This document shows, in pieces, positions 31,497 to 43,300 of a stretch of 64,000 nt of DNA (position 1 is the first letter of the stretch; each line of letters begins with the position of its first letter). The position numbers and the translations under genes were made by a program. The notes beneath the pieces were generated by a model. The model did no database searches and was not told the DNA's origin. It saw nothing but the letters and a program-made list of their open reading frames with translations. The stretch is from Pseudisothecium myosuroides (taxonomy: Eukaryota > Streptophyta > Bryopsida > Hypnales > Lembophyllaceae): NCBI GenBank assembly GCA_951799445.1, contig OX637291.1, positions 11,472,501 to 11,536,500 of the forward strand, in the 5' to 3' direction.

Positions 31497-33677
31497 ATGG
31501 AAAACAGTCTCTGCCGACGATGCCAAAACCTTGATTTCGAGTCCTTAGCACGAGTTGAGCTGCCCCGGTCTCACTGCATCACTTTTGAGCTGGGGTCTCT
31601 ATCCGCAATTCTAATTCGGCAAAGAAGTTGCCAGTTCTGTCGTTTGGTAGTCTGCGCCTTTGCTGCAGTGTGGAAGCTAAAGCCACCACCAACGTCAGTC
31701 GATGGATACCCAATATCTTGCAACCTGAGAAATCGTGCAGTGTGCGTCGTTACGGCGGGCTATGATGCTCCAAGGTACAGCGAGAATTTCGCCGCTAATA
31801 CGTACCAATACTGCAATTGTCGGATTACAATCACTTGCGATAGGGCGCCCCCAGGATGTCCCTCAACTGTGGAGATACAACCTGTTGACGATGAGGTGAA
31901 TCTTCGAGGGCTTTTCGATGAAGCTAAGCTGTTTAGCCGACGGCCCAAGAACCAGCTTATGAAGATTGATTTTGACCTTGTTAGGAAGTGGTTTTCATAC
32001 TGCAGCCAATTCCATGGTGACTCGTGCAAACGAGACACTGTTCCACAGAATCCTCAAGCCAATTATGTCTCGTCTTTTCGGCTTATAGATGTGAGGCGGA
32101 ATTGCATTGTTGATGCTGAAGCAGAGTGCAGTTACCTTGCGCTGTCTTATGTCTGGGGACAGGTGCCTATACTGAAGCTCATTCTGTCAAATAAGAGCGA
32201 CTTATATGAAGATGGAGCTCTTGCTTCTTGTAGATACTTTATTCCTCAAACTATCCAAGACGCTATAGAGGCTGTCAAGCAACTAGGAAGAAGATATCTT
32301 TGGGTGGACGCATTATGTATTGTGCAGGATGACCATGTTGAGAAAAAGGCAGTTATAGGGGAGATGGACCTCATCTACAGTCGCGCAGAATTGACACTAG
32401 TTGCTGCATTTGGGAACGATGCAAACGCAGGGCTCCCAGGTCTGCTGCCTGGAACGCGCGATGTTGACGCCTTCGATGAGAAAATGAGCTTTGGGACGAA
32501 GGAAGCACTCAAAGAGCTTGTAATAGCCCGTTCACGCCCCTCGACACTCATAGATGGCTCAAGGTGGAACAGCCGCGGATGGACTTATCAAGAAAGATTA
32601 TTCTCGCATCGGATGCTCCTCTTTACTGACGAGCAGCTGCTCTTCTGGTGTGGTAAGAGTTCGTGGTGTGAAGATACAGTGCTGGAGACCGATAACAAGC
32701 ACGTTTTCTACGAGGAGATACCACTTTACCGCTTCGGCGTCAGAAACGATCCATCAGCCCCTTTCATGAAGCAAGTTGAAACTTCATCGACCATCTCAAT
32801 GTTCAGTGAGTACTCGACATGTGTCTCCGAGTACTGCCGCCGTGAGTTGTCTTTTCAAGGCGACATCCTGGACGCCTTTGCAGGGTTGCTGCGGTCAGTC
32901 AAAAGCTTCTATAAGCCGGACCCGTATCCTCTTACTTTCCATTTTGGACTACCATCAGCTTGGTTCGAGATGTCTTTACTCTGGACTCCACTTCCTAGTT
33001 CGAAAATTCGAAGGAGGGACACGAAGTATTGTGAAAGGTCTGGAGTCGACGTTCCATTTCCTTCCTGGTCATGGACAGGATGGGTACTAGGCCAGGTCAA
33101 GATTTGGTCCCCGGGGGGCCGCGTACATCCGGAGATAGAATGGTATACGTTTGATGAGCATGGTGCAGCTTTTCCGATCAAATCAGGGGAGAGGTCCTCT
33201 CATCTTCCTCCACGACCGCTTCGTGAAAAGTGGAAGCCTTTAGGTGCGCCTGTGGATGTCCGCCAATCAGGCGTCCTGGGCCAGGAATCTTACAACCGTT
33301 CAGGGACACATTTGCTCATGTTTTATTCCAGTTGCGCTTTCCTACCGGTTGTTGTCGACCCGTATGCCAGACTACCTGGCTTTAAGAGCAACCAAGGAAA
33401 TCGTGTCCGTCAGTATTTCATTGTTGGTGAATTTAACGGGGGAATCGAGCTTGATGCTGAATGGATGGTGAGTCATCCTGCTCCAAAGTATGAATTTGTT
33501 GTAATATCGCGAAGTCTGCGGGACGAAGTCTGGAGGGAGCCGGGTACGCTTGATTTTCTCAATGTTATGTTGATTGAGCGCCACGGCCAAGTTGCCTACC
33601 GCGTGGGTATAGGCTACGTTTCCGAAGCGACTTGGGTAGATGCTGGATCTGAGTGGAAGTTCATTCAGCTAGGATGA
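31497..33677 (+). CDS. HET-domain protein of fungal type, intronless
   Basis: One open frame of 726 codons starts at an ATG and has no introns, unlike the other long genes in the window. The N-terminus has paired cysteines (LCRRCQNLDF; RSCQFCRLV). The HET domain spans about 213-370: SYLALSYVWG (212-221), IPQTIQDAIEAV, LGRRYLWVDALCIVQDD (263-279), EMDLIYSRAELTLVAAFG and NSRGWTYQERLFSHRMLLFT (358-377). The C-terminal half carries no domain I recognise. In filamentous fungi HET proteins trigger heterokaryon incompatibility and cell death. In a plant the role is unknown; immunity or cell-death control would be inference. The usual GLPG after the domain is present (312-315). A transfer from a fungus is likely, and contamination is less likely but untested. 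Confidence 0.93.
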   Translation: MENSLCRRCQNLDFESLARVELPRSHCITFELGSLSAILIRQRSCQFCRLVVCAFAAVWKLKPPPTSVDGYPISCNLRNRAVCVVTAGYDAPRYSENFAANTYQYCNCRITITCDRAPPGCPSTVEIQPVDDEVNLRGLFDEAKLFSRRPKNQLMKIDFDLVRKWFSYCSQFHGDSCKRDTVPQNPQANYVSSFRLIDVRRNCIVDAEAECSYLALSYVWGQVPILKLILSNKSDLYEDGALASCRYFIPQTIQDAIEAVKQLGRRYLWVDALCIVQDDHVEKKAVIGEMDLIYSRAELTLVAAFGNDANAGLPGLLPGTRDVDAFDEKMSFGTKEALKELVIARSRPSTLIDGSRWNSRGWTYQERLFSHRMLLFTDEQLLFWCGKSSWCEDTVLETDNKHVFYEEIPLYRFGVRNDPSAPFMKQVETSSTISMFSEYSTCVSEYCRRELSFQGDILDAFAGLLRSVKSFYKPDPYPLTFHFGLPSAWFEMSLLWTPLPSSKIRRRDTKYCERSGVDVPFPSWSWTGWVLGQVKIWSPGGRVHPEIEWYTFDEHGAAFPIKSGERSSHLPPRPLREKWKPLGAPVDVRQSGVLGQESYNRSGTHLLMFYSSCAFLPVVVDPYARLPGFKSNQGNRVRQYFIVGEFNGGIELDAEWMVSHPAPKYEFVVISRSLRDEVWREPGTLDFLNVMLIERHGQVAYRVGIGYVSEATWVDAGSEWKFIQLG

Positions 33678-35789
33678 TAAACCATGATCACCCGGAAACT
33701 TCCAAGGCGTGTAAGCATCCTTCAATAGAGCTAAACCAGGCCAGCAAACAAACGAATAAATGCAGGACAGGAAGCAGTGGATTTGTCATCTTCTTAGGGA
33801 AGCTTCTTGATCAGCAGGCATCTAGTCTGAGCATATGTGCTGTTGGAGACATACAGCGGCAATGGCTGTAACAGGCTACGTTTGTAGCTGGGGCCGAGGC
33901 GCCAGCGGCCAGCTTGCGCATGGCGACACCAATGTTAGGTCTAACCTCTTAACACAACCTTCCATACAAAAGATCGATGGGTCCATTTTTACTTCAATAA
34001 CCTAATGAAATCAATAAAAGTAGATGTCAAGTGAACGATCTGTTCTTACGTTGTTCAGAGAGCATTACTTCCTCTATCACCAAATAATTTAGGTTGTGTC
34101 CATGAAGAGGATGACTAATGCTGATATTTAGTTTCATATCTCCTGATCAAACTTTTTGGCTGTGAACCTTGCTTCTCCTGATGGGGGTTCTGTAGCTGGA
34201 TCTGGAAGGTTTTTCCATTCAGAGCCACGGCAAGATTTTGCCCATATGCAGTAGGGTGGTCTGCAGACAGTTCACGTTTCCAGGTCTTTCGTTTCCCCCC
34301 TTTTAATCCATCTTCCTAATTGCAAGGCTTTAAAGAGAGAGGATTGAAGAGCTTAAAGAATTAGGTGCTATCCTGCTAGTTTAGTTATTGAAGAGGTTCC
34401 CACTTGAGGCCTACTTTTCACTTTCAGACTCTGAGGAGCTGGGCAACTAATGGAGGGATCAAGGGACTAACCGGCAGTGTTGAGAGATGGGGGATGCCAA
34501 GGAGCCGCAAGCAGCAGCGTACAACGGAGGTGAGTACTCTCTGTTTGTGCCGGTACAAGTCACACTGTAGTCCTGCTCCGTTAGCACTCTTCTCCTCACT
34601 TCATGAAGATCGCTAGATATCTGGAAGCAGGCCACGTAGTGTATCCAATGTGGACACCGCTGGAGGCCTAATTTTATGGCTTACATGTACCCGATGTATG
34701 CAGTGAGTTTAGGGTCATGGATTCGTCCTTTCATTACGATGGGGCTTACTTATTCTCTTTTCCTCCAACCTTCTCAAGGCAACCTTTGTGACCTAGAAAT
34801 CTCCTAATTTTTGTCAATGCATTCAAGCGCACATCTTTGGAATAGTATCGATCAGACAGGAAAGATTCTCTTTGGAAGTGCGTGAATGCCATTTTCGCAT
34901 TGCCTTCAGTCATAAAGTTAGACTCTCTCAAGAGCAACGAACTGTGCAAGTTACCTTGGAATTTTTTTTCATAAATAAAGATATTATTATATATCCTGGG
35001 ATCGTTTGATAAATAGCATGCTCCTTGCACATACGACCCACTTTCTCTGGGCCCTGACGGACTCTCTCAACAAGCTACGAACATTTTAGTCGGCTCTTAT
35101 GTCCTGACCATAGTTGCAAGGAGTGTTCCAAAATGATTTCTGAAACCTGTCTCCAAACATTCAAACATGTTTAATTCCCAATTCATTATGTTTTCAAGTA
35201 GATAAAATAAGAAAGACACCGTTGCAACAAAACGGTTTGAAACACGTTTAGAGATGTAATGAGAGACGTTTAGAAACGAACTTTCTTTGCAACTACGCTC
35301 CAGACAAGTTTTGTAAGAACCATATTTAAGCAATCTTCATACAGCAGAAGCGTTGAGAATAATGTAGGTACTAGTTTGCATTAGCAGACTTTCTTCTCTA
35401 TTCATTTACACTAACGTTGTTCTCATTGAACTGGTACTGCATGAGCTGCCGAAGACTAAGTCAAGCAGGTTAGCATTTGAGTGTGAAAGTATTTGCTAAT
35501 TGCTCACAGATCACGATGAGTACAGTTTGAAAAATCGCTTTTCTTTGTAACAATGGTTTACATGCATGCGCAGTGGAAGTAAATATAAGGTCTCAAGGTT
35601 TCGACGTTTCGAAATAACTGAATTGGTGTAACTTTCCACTTGCGTAGTGATCCGGATCAGAAAAGAATGCGACAGAAGGTAGCATTTCCATTACCAGAGT
35701 AGGCAAGTTTGTTTTGATTTCTGAATTTTGTTCGGTCTCTGCATTGGGCCAAGCATTCTTAGCAAGTCTCTTTCCAACGCAATTGCCAC
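33678..35789. other. Intergenic region after the HET gene, no gene seen
   Basis: Open frames are short (up to 94 codons on the minus strand at 35030-34746) with no recognisable domain. Base composition returns to AT-rich by about 34700. Confidence 0.5.
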
Positions 35790-35793
35790 TTAA

Positions 35794-36007
35794 CCCTTGA
35801 AGGATGAAGGGGTGACCTTCGGAATCATCCTTTTGCATTACCGTGTGAATCATTGGCTTAAAAAATTGTAAAAGCACTCATTGGAAGTCAAAAGATCTCC
35901 CGTTTTCACAACAAATTTCGAGGATGAATAGTTGCACTTCTATCCTATATACATTTTGATTCTCTGTCATCCATCGGCCACAGAAAGCCCTCCTCGTCGT
36001 TTAGGGG
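35794..36007. mobile_element. Small TTAA-bounded MITE (214 bp)
   Basis: TTAA at 35790-35793 is followed by CCCTTGAAGGATGAAGG. At the other end GACGAGGAGGG-type sequence, inverted, leads to TAGGGG and TTAA (36008-36011). The inverted repeats are imperfect. They follow the same plan as the elements at 1173 and 24192. Confidence 0.55.
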
Positions 36008-36011
36008 TTAA

Positions 36012-37982
36012 ACATTCAAATGCTAATATTCGATAAAACTGTAGAATCCAATTGCCAAAGTTGTGACTCAAAGGGGGCTAAATTCTTTAAGATCTATTAC
36101 TTAATTGGATTTCAGGTTTCATGCAGGTGCATGAAACTCTGCCAAAACCACCAGAATCTGCCATATTATTGAATATGAGGTTTCAGGTATAACTCAGTGA
36201 TACTTACCTCCACTTCCACAACCTGCTAAATACTCGACCTGAGATTATCACAAATGCAAGTGGAGAACAAAATGCATCCAACAATTCTGTAATCGAGATT
36301 CTGGTTCAAAGATAACGCCACTGAGCCCATTGAACCAACCTTTGCTTGCATGGAGCGGATACTTCATGGTAAATTAATCCAAAGATGGATCGCACGTCCA
36401 TATCATTGGAGGTTCGCAGAGAACGCCAACGATTCTATTTCGATTCTCAAAGTGATCTCATTACTTTCCACTATCAGCCCAATTGAAATATGAGCTTCAT
36501 AGGTTTCTCACAAGCTGCATGTTAGACTAAATCAGACACTTCAGTAATAGGGAACAACATAACAGCAATGACCAGCCAAAACCCAACTGAGCAAAACGCA
36601 CACCATCGCATTCGTGGAACTTTAGAGAGCATTCCTTGAACCGTTACTGCTGCAATTTGCTGAAACCGTAGACAACTTGAATATTGACGAATCTGTGGCA
36701 TGAAATTTAAGAAGCGTAACTATAATTTGGAGTCATATTTTAGTTAGTAATATTTCACTCAATAGAATTTCAAAATTTGTAAAATTCTTACTAGAAAATT
36801 CCTAAAAGAATTCTCATTCTACTTACTAAAGAATCTCTAGAAAAAAATTACTCATATTAAAATTTCTTTTCTACTAATAAATTTGATTAAATTCTTTAAA
36901 AATAAAAAGTTATTTAAATTTATTTGAAAAATCATCCTATACAAGAGTGTTATTAGGTTGTACTTCAACGTGTCCAAAATTTGTGGAAAAATTGAATACC
37001 TCAATTAGTTATGACAAAAAATTTGAGGCGTATGAATGCTTATAACTTATAAGAGACACTATACAAAGGACATAAAAATGACATAGATATTCTGGCATTT
37101 GAACTTCTTGTTTGAGTTTCAACATTTCATCCATACGTTGCAATAGAATGTGTATGAGGAGACTCATCATGACATGCCCCTAGTAATTTAAACATTGTGT
37201 GAATGGGGACCGCCAATAGTTTGTTTCTTTCCTATTTTAATCCTCAAATTTTAATATTTGAAAGTGACCCTATGATATAAACCCCTAGAAATGCAAATAT
37301 TAATCCCTAAATGCCCAAGGCACCAAATTTCGGTGTCAACAATACTTTGAAGTTAAATGAAACCTAACCAAAATTTTAATTTTAGTAATTTTAATTTTTG
37401 AAAAATTCTTTTTGAAATCTAGTTTTAGCGTCAAAAATTTGATTTTGAAAATGATGAATTATGATTTTTCTATTCAAGATTTTGTGCAAGGGTGTCCTTT
37501 GCAATCTTCACTTTCCATAGTGTTGAGGGCTCTTCAAAATGAGCGTCAAATACAATAGATCTTGGTGAAAAAATCACCTTAGAAAATCATTAAGAAAAAA
37601 TTGTTGATTAGATTTTGGGAAGCCATAAATTAATTGGGGTTATGCAGGTCCTTTAACCTCATATTTTTTGGTCACCAACTTTTTAGATTTGGCATGTGAA
37701 AAGAGGATTGAAAGACTTCAAGTCACTTTTGCAATTTTAACACCCTCATGTTCAAACATTATAATCTTTCAATTCATAAGTAATATTACTGGGTTTTTTT
37801 TGTATGTGACCTCTAACATGCCTAGTTTAATTTTGTACGGTTACAATTCAAAAAAAATTGATACAACTTATCAAAATGTTGGCTTTTTGTTCAATTTAGA
37901 GCAACTTCCTAGAAGTTCAAAAAAGGCCTTGGACATTTGGGGATTAAAGTAAATACGCTTCAAAACTCACCCTCATCACTTT
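36012..37982. other. AT-rich intergenic DNA, no gene seen
   Basis: The longest frame (94 codons, 37668-37952) does not start with a clear ATG context and has no recognisable domain. No clear terminal repeats were found. Confidence 0.5.
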
Positions 37983-38322
37983 GTGTACATCTCCATAATC
38001 AATATATACATATCTTAAAGAAATCATTTTAAAACATCTACCATAAAACAACTTTGACTCTTCATAACTTTTGCATATGGTATCCAAATGTTGCGTTATT
38101 TGATGCGTTGGAACCTCCTTTCCCTTTCCAACAAGAAAATATGAAAATTTGACCCACAATAAAAAGAACTACAAAAAATAGTGAAATTAGGTTGCCCCAC
38201 ATTAATTTCTCATATCTAACACTTTCAGACATGGTCAACTATAGTCTGGGGCAACCTAATTTCACTATTTTGTGTAGGCACAGTACCAAAAAGTGACGGT
38301 TTTCCAGGTACCCACCTTGCAG
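37983..38322. repeat. Dispersed repeat family R1, copy 3, with inserted MITE
   Basis: It shares CATAACTTTTGCATA and the AAAAGTGACGGTTTTCCAGG end with the copies at 7229 and 13000. It is interrupted by the 109-bp element at 38169-38277. The uninterrupted order is seen in the other two copies. Confidence 0.7.
38169..38277. mobile_element. Short MITE with AATAGTGAAATTAGGTTGCC ends (109 bp)
   Basis: Inverted ends of about 30 bp (CTACAAAAAATAGTGAAATT and its near inverse) enclose about 45 bp. The same ends occur at 1043 and 2029. Confidence 0.75.
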
Positions 38323-38759
38323 CAGGACACAGGGATAGCCAAGCTGCAAGGGACCAACACTTCAGCAACGTTACTGTCGCATAAAGAACTCAACTCCTGT
38401 TTGTTGTGTGCAAGTTGATACGGAGTATGATTTTGATTTTGATTCCACAATTGACAAATTCATGTACTGTACAAGTAACCGCTAATTTTGATACTATTCC
38501 ATACCGGTGAGCCAGGTATTAGTGGTAATTGTTACTTTGGTCAGACTCTATCATTGTCTAGATCCTAAATAGTCTATCATAAATATATACTGTGCCGTTG
38601 CATTGAAGTGCCATTTTAAATTTTCTGCCATGTCCTGATAACACCTCCTCATTCAGTAATACTACAAAAATATTATATTTAGGAAAAAAAAAGATGCCTT
38701 CAACTATGCTGAATTGCTAATATTGACGGTTTTGGGTGTTTCCACCATAACTCAGTTAT

Positions 38760-39420
38760 GTTAGCGGCTCACTAAACTTCACTTCATTATTATTAAGTTA
38801 TACTGGACGATACACGGGTCTCTCTTTGATTTGCTGCTAGAACACAGACCCTCAAGAAACCTGCACCGGCACAGCGGCGAACGCGGGATGAATTCATGAA
38901 AAAAAACGCGAACAAGTGAATGCAATTGCTTAATTCACGGCAGAGCTTGGAGGTTCTGATCCAAACAATTCAAAAGCGCGAGGTCGGACCACTATGGTAC
39001 GTGAGAAGTGGAGAAGGCCCAACTCAAGGAATTAAACTCCCTTGCTCGGTCGATCAGCCAAAAAGCCCGCTTGAATTGAAGATGCTCTTTCTCCTGGATT
39101 CTCAGGAGCCGGTAGCAGCTCAGACGGGACAAATACAATGCAACGAATTCGAGACCACTGAGTTGCATATACTGACGAGTTCAATCCAACAATGTGACAA
39201 TCATGTGTTTCCACACATGCAGCCGATCGAAGTGAGAACACTCAGGTGAATTAGTGGAATGCCAAGGCGCATTCACTTTATTAGAGGGTGCATACATGCA
39301 CAATGAGATACTGTAGTACTCCGGAGTTGTTACAAATGCACAGGACTGCACAAGTGTACAACAAGGCAATTGCATGAACAAAACATCAAAATGAATACCA
39401 TTTTTTGCCAACCTCAAGCC
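38760..39420 (-). repeat. Inverted fragment of the GULLO trailer block
   Basis: This is the reverse complement of about 26100-26700. Shared text includes AATTCAAAAGCGCGAGGTCG, CACCGGCACAGCGGCGAACG and the GACAATCATGTGTTTCC segment. It lies 12 kb beyond the duplicated units, in the opposite orientation. Confidence 0.85.
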
Positions 39421-40303
39421 ACGATGTTGTCACATTCCTTGGACATGATCAAATTGGATACACACCAAGGTGTGCATAACTATCACACAAATCAACATCC
39501 AAAGGTTGGGTGAAACTTGTAGTTTTTTCCTAATTAGAGAACCAACCATTGAAGTAGACTCCTTGGTGGTGTAAGCAAGTGCAAAGGATTCAAATGCAAT
39601 TTATCAAGTGTCATTTGACCACTAGATAAATAAGATGAATTTTCAAAGGTGCTAATGATAGGTGTACTGTACATCCAAACAAGGTTCTTATGTTCAAACT
39701 TGCTACATTATCAAAATTAATATCTTCATTGTACACAGGAATCTAGATGTAATAGTTTCCAATTAATGATCCCTTGGGATGTACTTACCTTGCAAGAAGA
39801 AAGTATTCTGCTAGTGTGAAAACTCAGGCTGCTGACTGTGAGGCAATAGAGCCCTTTCCAAATTCCAAAGGGCAGGGCCTAACGAAATGATTTAGAATGA
39901 TTTAGAATGACTCAAATCACTCAGTACCAGCATAATACAGAAAATAGATATTCTGGCATAGAGAATGAAATGTTTCCAAATTAGAAGAGGTGGATTGTTT
40001 AGCTTGATGCAGCTAACAATTGAAACAGGGCAATTTTCATCAAAATATGCAAGCACTTTACAGTGAAGCAATCAGTAACATCGCATTAGTCTCACTGGTT
40101 TAGGTCTTATTTTGCAGTACTTGCATATAGTACGTGGTAGTACGCAACCACACAACTCAACATTGTAAATGTATTCAATAGCTACAAAGAGGAAAGCACC
40201 AAATCAGAACACTTTCTATCATGTACACTAAGGCAGATGTGTAGGGCAGTAACATATTACAAGGCATGGGAAGGGAATTAGCCTCCGATAAGAAATTCCC
40301 TTT
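39421..40303. other. SMC1 3' flank, no gene seen
   Basis: The 3' untranslated region of SMC1 probably lies in the right part. A direct repeat AATGATTTAG is present near 39886-39905. No other feature is supported. Confidence 0.5.
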
Positions 40304-43300
40304 TCACAGACCACCATACTTCCCTAGGTCAAAGGTCAACGTCCTTGAACAACTGCACAACAGACACAACAGCCAAGGTTAGCAAGCACACAAAAATGAA
40401 TGAGAAATTAAGCAAATTTTCCAGTGAATCAGTCGTGAGAGTGAACTTCAAGAAAAAATGACTGCCACATGACAATACTTACCTTTGGTCTCGATACACC
40501 CCTATCAAAGCATCGGCCTTGTCATAGAATGTGTCTTTCAGTGAAATCACGACACTTTGAAATCCTATACCCTTTCCACCATCACCGTCTTTGACCTCTG
40601 AACGTGATTTGGCGCGGATGTAAGCTGCTACTTTGGCTACATTCAGGTTGTCCAAAGCAGCATCCACCTCGTCAAGAACAAAAAATGGAGATGGCCGAAA
40701 GCTGCGCAAAATGCCAACCTTCAAGGTTCAGCAACCAATTCTGCTCCACCAAAGTGAGAAGCAAATCGCCAAAATGATAGCCCACTTCTCAAAAACTCAG
40801 TTCAATGCTGCCCAAAAAACTTTTGTTATCTAACAGTCACATAACAAAAAGGTGAACCGGCATTTGGTAATACCTGTGAATGGCGAATAGAAGAGCAAGA
40901 GCGGCTACAGTTTTCTCTCCACCAGACAGTTGTTCCATATCCCGAAATCGCTTTGTGGGAGGCATGGCTGTGTATTTGATACCGTTTAGATACGGTTCAT
41001 CCTCACTCTCTAAACTCAAGTACGCAGTGCCCCCTAATGGGTGGGTGGTGCTCTGCGTTAGCTGTTTGTATATCGCATTGATGTTCACCGAGATGTGGTT
41101 GAATGCATCCATGAACTTAATATATCTGCATGAAAAAGACACAGGAGTCAATCACCTCACATGTTCACACACTAAATTTTAGAATGAGATCACACTTCCA
41201 ACCTACCCAAAACATCAGGTTCACGACTTCGTGTCAAACTAAAGCACTATTTATAACGAGAAAGAGGATCATCGAAGTTTAGTGATTGAAGTAATATTGA
41301 AAAATGGTATGAGCACTACAACGCTATGCAAACGCTCCCATTCATGATATTCAAACTCCTAAGGCCAAGCCGTACTAATAGACAGCACTTCTCGTATATC
41401 GGCGACTCATTCTGCATATTTTCTCCACATTGCGTCCCATCCTCACCTCTGTTGCTTCACCGCGTTATATTTGTCCGCAACCTCCTTCCCAGCCCTCCGT
41501 GCAGTATCAAACTCTTCGTTGAATTCCCTCTCCTTTTCCCGCAAACTTTCATACTGATCTAGCGCCTTCAGGTTTGGAGCAGTCCTCTCTATCTCAGAAG
41601 ATATTGCATCCATCTTGGCCCTGAACTCCGATTCCATCCTCTCCTTCTCTGGTTGTCTCAGGTCCTGGGAACTCGACTCATATTAGGCAACGTGTAAAGA
41701 AATTTCCACAAAGCGGACGTACATAAAATATAGCAGCTCAGATCAAAGGTCAAGGTGAATTCTACCTGTCGGTGAACCCTCTCGAGTTTTGAAAAATCAA
41801 AAGATACATTCGTTTGTGTTTGCTGAGAGGAGCCGGCAGAGTCAATATCCATGGAGGAATCCGTTGTAGGCAGCTTGATCTGATCCAGCTCGCAAGTGTC
41901 AATAATTTCTTGTTTCGTCGCATTCAGTTGCTCGAGTTGGGTTTCCTGGAGCACTTGGAACATTTTAGAACACCACACGCGACAAGAATCTCTACTACAT
42001 AAGCAGAACAAGAAGCTGCGGTCAAGCCAACAAAGCGAACACGAACTGATTATAATATCAATGTAAAACAGAGGATTATTCAAATCTACAACATGCACAG
42101 CAGAAGACTACAAAGCATCATTTCCGAGATAGGAATGTCATCAAAGACCCAGATAAAAGATGAACAAAAAACGACTACATACATTCCAGATCCTGTGAAG
42201 CTAGAAGTGACTCTGGCATCACACACTTGGTACACACTTTGTCAAGGTGAATGAACTTGAGTTTCTACCTTGACTGTCATCTGCCGCTTAACATTTCCAA
42301 GTCTGGTAGTGTCACTGCTTCCTCGCTTCTTCAGTTCCTGTATCTCCTCTTCAACACCATCAATTTTACTCTTCAGCTCGACCATATCTTCCCTAAATTT
42401 CTCAACCTGCCCACTTAGCTCCTCCATTTCCGCTTTGACTTGTGTTTCTCTGCTCTCTACTTTCACAAGCTCGTCCCTCAAAGCAGAGAGCGTATCTGAC
42501 ATCTTCCGAATGGGTCCATCATGATCTTTCCTCTGTTCGTATTCCAGCCTGAGAATTACAATGCCAATAATCAATATTTAAACATACACGATGCACTGAA
42601 CACAAACCACCCAATCTTCACGCATTAAATAAAATTCCAGCACAGGAGAACAAAGGGAAGCGTTGAACTCACTGATTTCTGAGTTTCGACATCTGACTAC
42701 TTAGGCTCATCTTTCGCTCAGCGTACTCTTGGGCAGCACGAAGTTGATTTTCTTCGTACTCCCGTATGTTTGCAACACCCACAGAAGCACTAAAATCTCT
42801 GTAGATGCGGTCAATTATGTTGTTAATGTGACTTTCAAGCTCCGCAACCTCTCTGCTCTTGGTGCTTATAGCATTCTGGAGCTGCAGAGAACAAACATCC
42901 AAAAAATATTAATGAAACGCATCACTGGGAGCCCCTCTTTGATACAGTAAAAGTGAGAGGAAGAACATTTCAGTGCCAGCAGATAGAAGCTGTACAAATC
43001 ACTGGATGTCACATTTCTCGTTTCATTCAACTCGAAAGTTGCACACATACGACCTACTGTAACAAACTTGTGCACGACTTTTAACTACAGAGGCCACAAC
43101 ACTGCAGCACTACTGCACATGAATCTATGCAAGCAGGCATAAGATGGAAGGCCATGAAAAGACAGAATATAACCTGAATGATTTCGGGTCTGTGCTTCTC
43201 TATCTGAATCGTATTAGTGGCCCGCTCTTGCGCAAGCCTAGCAAGCTTGTCATCGATGGATTTCTGGCACAATCGTGTGAAAGCAAGGAGTTAGGGATTG

